A program made the position numbers and the translations under genes. Shown here one piece after another: positions 43,928 through 55,284 of a DNA stretch of 64,000 nucleotides (the stretch's first letter is position 1; each line of letters starts with the position of its first letter). The stretch lies in the NCBI GenBank assembly GCA_027563935.2, contig JANVAS020000231.1, forward strand, positions 13,410,001 to 13,474,000, written 5' to 3'. The stretch is from Costus lasius (lineage: Eukaryota; Streptophyta; Magnoliopsida; Zingiberales; Costaceae). The notes under the pieces are model-generated. The model was not told the DNA's origin and did no database searches. It was given only the letters and a program-made list of their open reading frames with translations.

Positions 43928-44500
43928 TTGCTACTTTGCTTCGATTACCACAATAATACCGAGTTTCACAGGCTGACGTCAGTTAACTCAGTCTTGCATT
44001 TTGAGTCCCTTCCCATGATTTTCTCCTGCGTAGCTTCCAGTTCAAAGATCTTTTTGCTAGATATAGATGTTGGCACACCTGAATTCTCAATCCTCGACAG
44101 AGAACATGGCTTGCTGGTGGTTCTGCTCCTCTTGTCGAATGCCGCTCATTGTTACTACCAGTCGTGCAATCCAAGCGATTACTTGACGGGCATTGGCGGC
44201 AAATGCAATCAAGACAATGGTGCCGAGTGCTACCAGGACGGCGTGTAGAACCCTTAGTACCGGTGCTCACCATCGGTCACTAGAGTCACTAGAAGCCGTC
44301 CGATTCCTCGAGCAGAAGATGAGGTTGTCGACACTGCTCGTGTCTCCTTCATCACCGACAACTTCGTCCACTGCTCCAAGGATGCCGCGGAGATCTTTGT
44401 CCATGCCGAAGATGCTGCTCACCTCACGCCCGCTTCCACGCTACGGACGAAATCGTGCTGGTTTGTCGAATTGGGCGTTGACCCAATTTTGACCCAGCGA
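43928..44500 (+). pseudogene. Degraded ripening-related/kiwellin-family-like gene fragment
   Basis: A frame from 43928 to a TAG at 44246-44248 contains a signal-peptide-like hydrophobic stretch (GLLVVLLLLSNAAHCYY) followed by SCNPSDYLTGIGGKCNQDN and CYQDG. Past the TAG and a second TAG at 44255-44257 the same frame continues YRCSPSVTRVT. The series C-x-PSGYL-x-G, paired Cys, DG, Y-x-CSPPVT is what I remember of plant ripening-related secreted proteins (kiwellin relatives). The second TAG falls where a Gln codon would be expected. Beyond ~44290 the similarity fades; the rest may be out of frame. It is the only trace of a cellular gene I see. The family call is from memory and needs a search. 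Confidence 0.45.
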
Positions 44501-45482
44501 TAACAAATTTGGGCTTCAATCTGTGCTGATGTCATGGGCTGGGGCTGCCGCCCAGTTCAAACTCCCCTTGGCCCTGTCCAATCGAATTTAGGCATTACAC
44601 TTGCATGGTTATCATATGACTTATGTCAATTCATTTCAAAATGATGTAAAATTTATAGAAATGTTGTAGGATATCTTGCTATGAATTTCAATATATTTTT
44701 TAAAATTTTTAATAATCTTTTCTTAAATTTAATCATATACAATTATAGTAGAACTAATGTTTAAAAAACTAATCCGAAAGAAAAGAAGAAGGAGAAGAAG
44801 AAAGAAGATGAAAGGAGAGGAGGACAGGAAGAGAGGAAGAAGAACAATGTAGAAGGATGTAGAATGAGAAGATGGCTAGGCATACTGGTTGCCTCTACCC
44901 ATCCCGGTGAGTTATTTTCGAGGTAGCCAATTGTGGCTGTGATTCATAGGATTAAGTTTCACAATTGGTTATTACAATTATTGCTGGATAAGATCCATCT
45001 TTAAAATCTTCATAAAAAAACTCAATCCTAATTATTGCTGGATTAAGTGTACTCGCACAAGTACACTTCTCCTTGCCCACGCGACAAGTGTTTTCCTCCT
45101 CTTCCGTGAGAGAGCTTTCTGCTGCTTCCAGATTGTGGTGGCATCGTCTCCCCGAGCAGTGGATGACAGTGAGAGTTTTACCTTCCTCGAGCAGCAGACC
45201 GTGGTGAGAGTAGGCGACGAGCATGTCACCTTCTCCATCATGAGTAGTAGGTGTCAACAGCGGCGAACGCCACCTTCCCCATGAGCAGTGGACAGTGGTC
45301 CACCACCTTCTCCTACCACCAAATGGTGACCTTCGGCGGCATTCTAGCAAGCATTCCAGCGACGCGAGGCCAGGCAAGGCGGAGAGAAGAGTTGAGTGCG
45401 TAAAGCTTATATAGGGGGTCTGAGGTAGCCGTTGTTGAGCTAAATAAATGGTGAACCTTTCTCTTTCTTCCTGTGTGTTTTC
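44501..45482. other. Unassigned intergenic DNA with a purine-rich tract
   Basis: Contains an AT-rich part, a GAAGAAG-rich purine tract (44778-44860) and two nearby copies of ATTATTGCTGGAT (44970, 45031). A minus-strand frame of 141 codons (44952-45377) has no recognisable domain and a composition typical of chance frames in GC-rich DNA. Confidence 0.4.
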
Positions 45483-46929
45483 TAATGCGTTATATTCACA
45501 CTACATTTTTACCTAAATTTTATATTATATTTTAAGTTTATTTTATGATTTTATACTAATTTTTAGTGTTTTTACTTTACTTTATATGAAATCTTCACTT
45601 TTCTTGATTTTTATGAAAACATAGGTAAAATGACATAAAAATGATGGATTTTGCGAGTTTTAATGCCATAGTATGATTCCCGAGGAGATTACAAAGTTGC
45701 ACGTCAAATTTAGAGTCAAAATGGTGAAGATCGCAACCTTCACAGCCTTGGCCGTAATTCTACATTCGAAGGGTGATGAAAATCGGCTAAGTTAAAAAGT
45801 TTACAGAAACTTTTACAGGTGAGGCCGTGAAGCCTTCACGGTCTGTGAAACTTTATGTGTACAAGAAGCTGTATGCACAGAAACATTTACGGCTGCAAGC
45901 CGTAAACACATTACGGGCCGTGAAAATTTTTGCCCCTTCGAGTTTTTCACTCGATTCGACTCCAAATCAAATCGGATTTAATCCAAACTCTCTAGATTCA
46001 TTCCTTGAGGGGTTCCAGACATATCAAAGTATAAAAGGTTTAATTTTTGGAGGGTAAAGGAGGACTTTTCAGATGAGAACAAGAGGCGGCGGCGGTGAAG
46101 GCGAAATTCGATTTCAAGGCAATTTTCGATGAGATTTTCACGCAAAAGCGACAATTGATCATCTCCTCTTCATCTCCAGATCTAGGGGAAGCTTTTCTAA
46201 TTGTCTTCTTAGTGAAATTCTTATAATTTCATGAGGATTTAATGCTTGTTCATTCAATACTCATGCTGTTTCTTAAGAACGAGCGAGTAATTTCTATTTC
46301 GGGATTTAGGGGAATAGCCCACTGACAATTTTGATACAGAAATTGAATTATTGTTCTTTGCAATGATGATTATTCCATGATTTGATTAGAATTGTGTTAA
46401 TCCGTAGTTTACTCTGGCCAAGTTTATTGCGTTTTAGAGATTGCAAGAAGAATCGGGAGGTGAATCGCAATGTCAGATCTGTTTTAATTATACCTACGAA
46501 TCCAATCACGAGAGTAGTTTGGATTCGTTTGAAGGTTTTACAAGGTTTTTTATAAAACTTAATGGATTTAGGTATGTTAACTGTCACGAGAGTAGGGAGT
46601 TAGCATAGCTAGATACCGGGTTACACTTCCGGAGAAGGCAATCCGTACCTTAGGAAAAATCCCTTTCATGATCATAATTTTCATATCAAAGAATAACTTT
46701 ATAAGATTCTTAATTGTCAGCGTGGCGAACCCTAAGTCCCGACCTTTTAGAACCTAATTTTCCTTAAACACTGCTTCCATTGCTTTATCGTACTTAGAGC
46801 CCAAACAATCCACAACTTGATTAGCCTAGATTTAGACGAATCGTAAAGTTGGTACTTGACTGCCTAATCCTCGAGGGAATGATCTTAATTTTATTACTTC
46901 AATAAATCCGTGCACTTGCGAACGCATCA
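45483..46929 (+). repeat. 5' LTR of Gyp-7 (about 1447 bp)
   Basis: It ends TTGCGAACGCATCA immediately before AGTTTTTGGCGCC. The palindrome cluster is at 45739-45935 (GCCTTGGCCGT, ACGGCTGCAAGCCGT, ACGGGCCGT). The start is placed by alignment to the reverse complement of Gyp-5; the same 256-nt spacing to the palindromes supports it. Confidence 0.75.
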
Positions 46930-46935
46930 AGTTTT

Positions 46936-46953
46936 TGGCGCCGTTGCTAGGGA
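46936..46953 (+). other. Primer binding site of Gyp-7
   Basis: TGGCGCCGTTGCTAGGGA, two differences from the PBS of Gyp-2, Gyp-5 and Gyp-6, six nucleotides after the LTR. Confidence 0.8.
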
Positions 46954-47081
46954 TTAGGCCAGTTAATATTGACTTGATCGATAAGTTTAGAGACTAGGTA
47001 TTTTTCTTTCTTTTGTTTTAGCATCTGCTTATATCTTTTCTTTTTATTGTTATTTTATTTTCACTTGGATTTACACATTGA

Positions 47082-48313
47082 ATGCCCAGAGTTTCACGTA
47101 TAGGTACTCTATTTCCTGAAGACCCAGAGATCAAACTCACATTTCTCCTTCGAAGAAGACTATAGTTTCAGACTCGAAAGACTTCAGAGGAAGGTGCAAT
47201 GGCTGCGAACAATCAATTGTTGAGGGACTTTGTAGTACCAAATATACAGGGTTTCAATTCAAGTATTGTTTGACCAAATGTGGAGGCAAACAATTTTGAG
47301 CTTGAGCTAGCACTGATGACGATGGTCCAACAGAATCAGTTTGGGGGTTCCCCAAACCAAGATCCTAACCTTCATCTTGCTGTGTTGTTAGAATATTGTG
47401 ACACCATTAAGGTAAACGGTGTATCTTCTGACGCGATTAGACTGAGACTTTTTTCATTTTCTCTCAGGGACCACACACAAGCTTGGTTGTACTGTCTTCC
47501 AGCTAGATCCATCACTACTTGGGATGAACTTTCACGAGCTTTTCTGAACAAATATTTCCCACTGAGCAAGACAGTTCAGCTGAGGAACATATTACATTGT
47601 TTGGACAATGAGAGGGAGAATCTATCTACGATGCATGAGATCATTTCAAGGAGCTCCAACATATGTGTCCTCACCATGGGCTTGAGAAGTGGGTCCTAAT
47701 CCATATCTTCTACAATGGATTGGACTACAGCACAAAGCTTATGGTAGATGCTGCGGTTGGGGGAGCTTTAATGAGCAAAAGCATGGAGGATGCTGCTACT
47801 TTGCTTGAAGACATGGCTATGAACCATAACCATTGGTCTAATGAGCGAGGTACCTTGTCCACCGTTGTTGGTAAGTATAGCAATGACTCCTTAACATCCC
47901 TAGCAGTGAAGGTAGATTCCTTAGCACAAAAGTTTGATTCCTTTACTTTTCCTTTAGTTGCGGTTAATGTTGTTTCTTTTGAAGTGTGTGGTGTTTCAGG
48001 ACATAATTCATCTGATTGTCAGCTCTTAGCTTCATCATAGGATGATTCTTGTCAAGAGCAGGTTAATGCTTTAGGGAATTTCAACCAAATGCCGGTGAAT
48101 GACCCTTATTTTGCCACATATAACCCAGGCTGGAGAAATCACCCGAACCTATCCTATAAGAACAATCAAGTGCAAATTCCTCCACAATACAATCAGTAGA
48201 ATAACAGGTCACCACCAGGATTTCAATCCAGGCAGTTTGGACCACCCCAGAAGTCTAACTTGGAGTCTCTCTTGGAAGGATTTGTTGTTGCTTAGAAGAA
48301 GCACAACGAAGAT
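47082..48313 (+). pseudogene. Gypsy gag of Gyp-7, frameshifted and truncated
   Basis: It starts at a plausible ATG (MPRVSRIGTLFPEDPE). Stops near 47162 and 47271 precede EANNFELELALMTMVQQNQF, the gag signature also in Gyp-1. The capsid-like region follows (LRLRLFSFSLRDHTQAWL, FLNKYFPLSKT). A frameshift near 47640 leads to MCPHHGLEKWVLIHIFYNGL and VDAAVGGALMSKS. The knuckle (VCGVSGHNSSDC, first Cys region degraded) and NPGWRNHPNLSYKN come next, ending in SLLEGFVVA before Cop-5. The order is identical to Gyp-1, which confirms both reconstructions. Non-functional. Confidence 0.83.
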
Positions 48314-50337
48314 TGTTGGGAAACCTCGGGGATATTTTACAATTTTTCAGAGTCATTACAACACATATACATTGCACAGCAGAAGAATATCTCCGAAACA
48401 AGCCAGTCCCAAAACCCCAGTGAAGATCATCAAGCGAGGGAATCGACACGATGAGATAGAAAAATACCTTAGGAGCAAGACGAGGCCAATGTCGAGGTAG
48501 GTGCCCAAGCATGCGCCCTCTGCAGTCTCACACACATGGATGCCTCGAGCTCTCTTCTTCCACGCCTGGTGCTAGCCTCGAGAAGAAGATCCAAGCCTTG
48601 TCCACCTTTTTCAAGACTTGCACCACTCACCAATTGAGTTGCGCCAATGAGAAAGGAGAAGGAGGAGATCACCTCTTCACTTGCACCACCCTCTAAGAAG
48701 AGATGTGCCAAGAGAAGAGAGGGAAGAGAAGAAGCCGCCAATTTCAAGTCTTCATGCGCCAAGAAGAGATGAAGTGGAAGACAAGTTGCGGCTAGGAAGA
48801 TGGAGAAGGTTGCGCCACTAAAACCCTTGCTCTTGCCCCTCTAGATGTTGCTCACGCCAACTTGATTGTTCACCCTTCTACTCTCGCATATACAAGTGTA
48901 TAAATAGAGCAAGGGGCGGTAAGATAAAGGGATGGGCGCAACTCTCATGAATAGATGTGGCTAGGGTTTGAAGCAAGGAAAGACTCTAAGTCCTTTCCAT
49001 ACCCTCCTAGCCTTCTTCCATATGCACTTAGAGCTTTCCATATAAGTTCCTAAAGCCAGGTGTGCCCTCATCCTTGCCATAGAAGCAAGGTTTCCATCCT
49101 AGGCATAAGGGCTAGGCGCCAAATCCTTCCAAAGGAAGCAACATGCGCCCACTCCTCCCCATTATGCCCTTAGGCGCCAATGGGAGGAGATTTCTCCCCA
49201 TTATACCCTTTTAGCACATTCTCTTATCATGACAACTTGTTATTGGGCCTAATTGGATAATGAGTAAGCCCAAACTTCATTGCATGGGTTGATTAAACAA
49301 TTGGATCCAATCCAATGCAACCCTTATCCAAATGTGACCAACCATGGTCAAATACGGGTCAACCTGCCAAAAATGAAGTTTGGTTCCAATAACTCTCTTC
49401 CATCTCATCAGGCCCATTGGCGCTGATGAAATCTCCGAAATCAATCCGAGCTATCCAATAACTCGATCATAAGGCTTCCCAATCAATACGAGAACTCGAG
49501 TATCTTGGTGTGCAACCCTGTAGGTTCCTCTGACGCTGGCAGAGCTGACCAAAGGTCACCATAAGTAGTGAGTGGCACCTAGCAGTGCATCGCTGCTACC
49601 CAGGTCATTGGAATGGATATCGACATCCCCATCATCGCGACTAGGTACAGATGCATTACAGTCTCTTTGCCGAACTGATATCCGATTGGACAAGTGTGTC
49701 ACCACTTGTTTTCACCCAATCACATGGTTATGACTAAATCAGGTTCTCACCTAGGTATGGCCATACACTTTCAGTCATATAACCATAGAGGAGCTCCATG
49801 GATATCAAGCTTCCCTCATAAAGGGGCAAATCCTTTATTTGTACATTGACCTTCTCATATGGGTCGTGACATGCTCAATGACAACCGTTATTACCTCCCA
49901 ACTATGGTGAGGTGTTAGGTTGTATCAAAGCATGTCCCTAACCATATAGAATGACCAATGACCTCAAGTCAAGGGATCAATGCATCTCCTATCACTTGTG
50001 AGGTTAACTCATGACACCAACTCATTGCCTCACAGCGGGTTAGTCTAGTATATCCACCACTGATATACTCATATGTCTGCGTTAGCACCTCGTGCCTAAC
50101 CAGCACATATACTAGTCTCACAAGTACCAGAGCTGTCTCATATCCACTCAGGTACATCGACTAGGGACAACTATTTGAGTACAGATCCAATCTGTCTCCA
50201 GGGACATTACCATGTAAGTACATAATTGCAGATGTAGACAAACATAGATAACGACAATGCCAGAATGATATATAAATATCAAAGTCAAGTAGTACAATAA
50301 TGGACCAATATTAGGTCCTAGGGCATATACACCAATA
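48314..50337 (-). repeat. 3' LTR of Cop-5 (about 2.0 kb)
   Basis: The right end is firm: CACCAATA followed by ATCTCCCACTTGCAC, the reverse polypurine tract. The terminal base pair has changed (TA instead of TG on the minus strand). The left end is inferred at TGTTGGGAAACC (48314), where Gyp-7 gag stops. The partner LTR is outside the window, so the length is provisional. Confidence 0.65.
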
Positions 50338-50358
50338 ATCTCCCACTTGCACTAAGAC

Positions 50359-51799
50359 CTAGAGGTTGAGGAATCTCAACCCCATATCTCTAGCGTGACC
50401 ATCATGCTTCTGCTACGCCAAAGCCATGGTCAATGGGTTTGCCAAATTGTTCTCTGTGTCAACTCTGCTAATCTTGATATCACCTTTGTCAATGATCTCT
50501 CTGATCAGGTGAAATCTTCTAAGTATGTGTTTGGATATCTGATGAGACTGTGGTTCCTTAGCTTGTGCAATTGCTCCATTGTTGTCACAGTAGTGCTCAA
50601 TGGGATCCATTGCACTTGGAACCTCCTGAAGTTTAGAAATGAACTTCCTGATCCAAACGGCTTCTTTGGCTACCTCAGAAGCTACCACATACTCAGCCTC
50701 AGTTGTAGAACCAGCTATGGTGGATTGCTTGAAGCTCTTCTTGCTTATAGCGCCTCCATTCATTTTGAACACAGAGCCGGCCTGCGATCTAAAGTCGTCA
50801 GGGTCAGACTGGAATGACGCATCAGTGTAGCCCTGCATACTAAGGTCTTCTTGTCCCCCATAGACCAAGAACAGATCCTTAGTTCTTCTCAGATACTTAA
50901 GGATGTTCTTTACAGCCACCTAGTGCTGCAATCCTGGATTGGATTGGTATCGGCTGGTTATGCTCATAGCATAAGCCACATCTGGTCTAGTACACAACAT
51001 TGCATACATAATCGACCCCACTACCGAAGCATAGGGGACTCGACTCATGTCATTCCTCTCAGCCTGTGTGGTGGGACACTGGCTCTTTGAGTGAGTAAGG
51101 CCATGTCTCACTGGAAGGTATCCTTTCTTGGATTGTTCCAAGTTGAACCTCTCCAAGACCATATAAATGTAGGTACTTTGACTAAGGGCCAGAAGCCTCT
51201 TGGATCTATCCTGGTAGATTCTCACACCGAGGATATAGGCGGCCTCCCCTAAATCCTTCATCTTGAAATACTTCCCTAACCATGTCTTCACAACTTGAAG
51301 ACTAGGGATGTCGTTCCTGATGAGCAGTATGTCATCGACATACAAGACCAAAAAAGTCACCAAGCTCCCACTGAATTTTTTATATACACAGGCGTCATCT
51401 TCGCTTTGATGAAGCCATAATCTCTCACAACTTCATCAAACTGAAGATTCCAACTTCGAGATGCTTGCTTTAATCCATAAATGGATTTCTTTAGCCTACA
51501 GACCTTACTGGCATTTGCAGGATGGATGAAGCCATCAGGTTGTGTCATGTACACATCCTTAGTCAGCTACCCATTAAGGAACAATGTCTTTACATCCATC
51601 TGCCATATCACATAGTCATGATATGCAGCTATAACAAGCAGAATCCGAATGGATTTGATCATGGCAACCGGCGAGAAGGTTTTATCATAGTCCACCCTGT
51701 GGACTTGTTTGAATCCCTTAGCCACTAGTCTACCTTTATAGGTAACTATGTTGCCATCCATATCTATCTTCCTTTTGAAGACCCATTTACACCCTATGG
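50359..51799 (-). pseudogene. Copia reverse transcriptase and RNase H of Cop-5
   Basis: Minus-strand pieces joined by frameshifts and stops: RT start (PIGCKWVFKRKIDMDGNIVT), the palm with QMDVKTLFLNG (Ala to Leu), LYVDDILLI with the catalytic Asp pair intact, then RNase H with GYTDAS, TEAEY and CDNNGA. The end MGLRFLNL and a stop at 50359-50361 matches other copia elements here. Stops include one near 50414 and one at the 50919/50920 boundary; a frameshift lies near 51357-51400. It is interrupted at 51799 by Gyp-8, and the preceding codons reappear at 62051. Confidence 0.88.
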
Positions 51800-51804
51800 G
51801 TTTT

Positions 51805-53090
51805 TGATGTAGGGTGGAGACACGAAAAATGATACTAGCTAAAGTCTGATTATTATTTTTTTTAATTTCAAAATAAAGTGCAAAAGTCAGAAAACAGCTA
51901 GAAAATAGCAAATAGATTTCAGTGCTACGAAATATCATTTACGAGAAGTTGTCATGTCTTTTGGACTGATCCATTGTAGCTTCAGTTGGATCAACTCGTC
52001 CCTCTCGTAGAGCAAAGTGAGTTCTTCCTCATGACACCAAAGATCAAGATTTTGGTGGCGCCGATTGCTTAAAATACCTGCAAAAACAAACATATTCAGA
52101 TTAGCGAACAGGAAGTTGAAGCAAGAAATTCATGGAGATCAGAAACAGGGAACGCAAGGTTTGCGTCGTTTATCGACGCTCGAACGTGGATTGCTCGTCG
52201 GAGGATTTAGAAGCAAGGAGGAGATGAGGCGGCGTCGGTATCGTCGGAACACCGACGGCTAGTGGTGGGGCGAGGCGAGGGAGGCAACGTAGGCGGAGGC
52301 GGGGACGCGCTGTTCAGCAGAACAGGGGAGACGCGCGTGTGGAGCAGAGGAGGCCGCCGTTCGTCGGGTGGTGGCCGTTCGCCGGACCTGCTACAACTGG
52401 AGGTTGGTATGGTTGTGCGGACGACGTGGCCTGAGTTTGAGGTCAAATGGTGGCCGGTCGGAGGAGGGCGACAAGGAAAGGCGGAGCTGGGGCGGAAGAC
52501 TGGCGGAAACAGGGGAAATGGAAAGAAGAACAGGGCGCGTCACCGGACGGCCGGTAGTGCACGGACGCCGAAACTGCTACGACTGGGAGTTGATGAGGTT
52601 GTGGTGACGACGTGGCCGGAGTTTCGTGGTGGATGGTGGCCGGACGGAGGAGAACGGTGCTGGAAGACGGCACTAGGGCGAAAGGCTGGCGAGAACAGGG
52701 GATTCGAACGGACGTTCGATTCCGGTGATCGGACCGGAGGATTGGCGGATGCCTGCGGCTAGAGCTTCATCTTGGGGAGGAGGAGTGATTCCCGACGTTT
52801 TGTGAGGATCAGACCGGCGGATCATCGGCGGCGTGCTCACAATCTTTCGAAAATCTGGAAAATGGCTGAAGTGTGTGGGTGATTGAAGCGGACAGGGAAC
52901 TTTGGAGGAAGTAGAGATTAGGGAAGAGGGATTAGAGGAGATGAAGGGAAGGCTAGGTGACACAAGCACCTCAGAGAAGACAAGGGAAAGAGACATCCGA
53001 TGCCATTAGAAGGAAAACTATTTCTTCATTCAACAAATCTACCGATTACAATCATTAAAGAGATACATATACGCTAGAGCATGGAGAGAC
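51805..53090 (-). repeat. 3' LTR of Gyp-8, outer part
   Basis: It starts TGATGTAGGGTGG and aligns with 60407-61674. It is GC-rich, with two diverged tandem copies of a segment (52389-52470 and 52567-52650). The 166-codon plus-strand frame inside is antisense to the element and not supported as a gene. It is cut by Cop-6; its last five bases GAGAC are one TSD copy. Confidence 0.88.
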
Positions 53091-54753
53091 TGAAAGTCCC
53101 TTAAGCAAGGGGGGGGGGGAGGTGTCGAAACCCTAATGGCGCATATGATAAAACCTTTTGCAGCGGAAAGGGTTTCTGGATCGATGCATGCAGTATGATC
53201 AACTTTAACTTGCATACAAGAGAATCGATTCTTACCAGTGCCATTGCTTGGATGGCGTCTAGGAAGCAGAGAGTCAAGCGCTTCTCCTCCAAATGGTGCG
53301 CACACAAGATGGATGTTGGCTTCTCCTTGTCGAACCTTGTGCTAGCAAGGATCTCCAAGTGTCCTTGTCGAATGGAAGGGAAGTTGAGATGTTGTCTCGC
53401 TTGAGCAAACTTTCTCTAAGGCGTGAACAAAAACTTCCACACGAGAGCAAGCGACGAGAATAGGAGAGGGGCGACAAGAGATGCATTCCACTCAAAACGT
53501 GGAGGCGTGGCTAGCCTTACTCTCTCATGCGATCATGCGTTCATGTACCCACGAACCAATCGCATTTTTCTCTCCTCATTGAACCATGCGCTCACATAAT
53601 GAGTTGGTTCATTTTTGGGTTGGTTCAAAGACCAATTAACCCAAGCGATTTGGTCTAGATCATATTAACCCTAAGGTTCAAGATCTAACCGTTCATCTCT
53701 TGATGCTTCTGATCTCACCGATCTAGCATCCATTCTCTCGATCGAAGCTTACCGATCTCAAGCCCTAATCAATCAAACATGATCAGACCAGATCTCACTT
53801 ACAATCAGAGATTAAATCCCTTTAAACTGAACCAAAACAATTTAGTCCACACGATCTGACTTAAGTAAGCCATATCATCAAATTGTGCGACCCTAAGGGT
53901 TTCCTTTAAATGTCGGTAACGATAACTTACGTTATCACGATCAGTGAGGGGTATCTAGCAACACATCACTATCTCCCGATATAAAGGAAAGAGTCTTCCA
54001 AGACTACACCCAAACCACAGCACAAGTGTGAATCAACTCACTAGGCATACATGTTTCCTTTGCCACTGGATGTTCTTTATTGGACAAGCGTGTCAAGCCT
54101 GTAACTCCAATATGATGATAATGATTAGATCAGATGAACATAGTCATCTGGGTATGGCCATACACTTTCTCAATCATCTCATCTACGGGGCCCCTTTAGA
54201 ACATCACACTCCAAACAAGGAGACGACAATCCTATGTCTATCACTAGCACCCTAACATGACTCATGCTCATCATCCAAGATAGTCTATAACCATTATGTT
54301 TCAAATGATATTGAACTACCTCAAAACAATGCCAATCATCATTTAGAAACACAAGTGATCTCAAGTCAGAGGAAGTATGCCACTTGTTCGCATACAAGGA
54401 TTATTCACATTGTGACAAGCAATTGAATATCCTAGTAGGGTCTGTCCAGTACATCCAATGTACCCATGATTCTACATCTTATTCCATGCTCGAAGCATCC
54501 TATAAGATTAGAACACACATTAGTCTCAATCATATCAAGGCTATCTCATGTTCACCAAGATATCTCGACTAAGGACAAAAGTGCATGTCAGCCAAGCTGA
54601 ACAGCATTGAGACATTATTCAGAAGTATACATATGACAGCAGATAATGCAACAACCTGAATAACAACAATTGCCTTTATAAACAAAGAGTTTATACATGA
54701 TACTGATGCAATCCCAAGGCCTCAAACATTAGCCTTAAGGGCATACCCCAACA
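53091..54753 (-). mobile_element. Cop-6: solo copia LTR (1663 bp) with TSD GAGAC
   Basis: The plus strand starts TGAAAGTCCC and ends ACCCCAACA, same family as Cop-1/3/4, flanked by GAGAC at 53086-53090 and 54754-54758. It has no internal sequence, so it arose by recombination between the two LTRs of an element inserted in the Gyp-8 LTR. A ten-base G run occurs near 53110. Confidence 0.93.
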
Positions 54754-54758
54754 GAGAC

Positions 54759-55129
54759 GTTGCAGGTGATTGAGAGACATTGCTATTTCCTTATTCGGCA
54801 CCAAGAGACGTTGAGGAGCTTTGAGCGAAGATGGCAGCCAAGTGACGTTGGAGTTTCCTTTTTCTCTTGGCTGAGCGAATGTAACATTGGAGCTTCCTTT
54901 TTTGCTCTGTTGAAGATGATGCGTTGGCTGCAAATGTGGGTTGCAAGGTGCAGCGTTGGAGATGGGCTTGAATGCCTTGGGCCTCTTTTATTCTTGAAGT
55001 AGTTCCTCCTATTATTTGAGCTAGCTTTATGAGTGAAGCTTTGCTAGCTTATTTGTGAGCTTGTAAGCCATTGACTAAGGTACTCGTAGACTCCATTTGT
55101 ATCTTCGTGGCTTGTGGTTTCTATCATCA
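54759..55129 (-). repeat. 3' LTR of Gyp-8, inner part
   Basis: It continues the LTR after Cop-6 (aligned with 61675-62045) and ends CTATCATCA at 55129, next to the polypurine tract. The stop codon of the Gyp-8 frame lies inside it, near 55075. Confidence 0.85.
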
Positions 55130-55284
55130 TTCTCCCCGGGTGAAAAAAAATTCTTCTCCGAAGAATGGTTATTGCGGCGGTGGTGTAGAAGTCCTGGAGG
55201 GGCAAAAGTCAATTGTCCTTCATGGGTCTGAATTTGCAAAGTGTTGTCATCAGAGCATCCTATCTTGTTGTTCCATGTACATGG
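55075..55284 (-). pseudogene. C-terminal part of the Gyp-8 protein, running into the LTR
   Basis: When Gyp-9 and one CATGG copy are ignored, the frame of 58785-60035 continues in phase here (CTWNNKIGCSDDNTLQ, then FAPPGLLHHRRNN) through the polypurine tract into the 3' LTR, and stops near 55075. The segment is histidine/asparagine-rich with no recognised domain. The overlap of a frame with PPT and LTR is unusual for a plant element. Confidence 0.65.
55130..55142 (-). other. Polypurine tract of Gyp-8
   Basis: The minus strand reads CACCCGGGGAGAA directly before the LTR start TGATGATAG. Confidence 0.7.

Larger units (their letters stand above)
45483..48313 (+). mobile_element. Gyp-7: gypsy element, 5' LTR and gag, 3'-truncated
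   Basis: LTR 45483-46929, PBS 46936-46953 and a decayed gag to 48313, where Cop-5 begins. The LTR start is read as TAATGCG (TGATGCA in Gyp-5), so the terminal TG is mutated. The leader and LTR are distantly related to Gyp-5. The rest of the element would lie right of Cop-5, outside the window. Confidence 0.75.

Noticed and set aside
44952..45377. A 141-codon minus-strand frame
   Set aside because: Trp/Arg/Cys-rich composition with an overlapping alternative frame and no domain. It looks like chance.
52262..52762. Gly/Arg-rich 166-codon plus-strand frame in the Gyp-8 LTR, with a counterpart at 60831-61343
   Set aside because: GC-rich DNA with few stops, antisense to the element. The two copies are LTR partners, so conservation is not independent.
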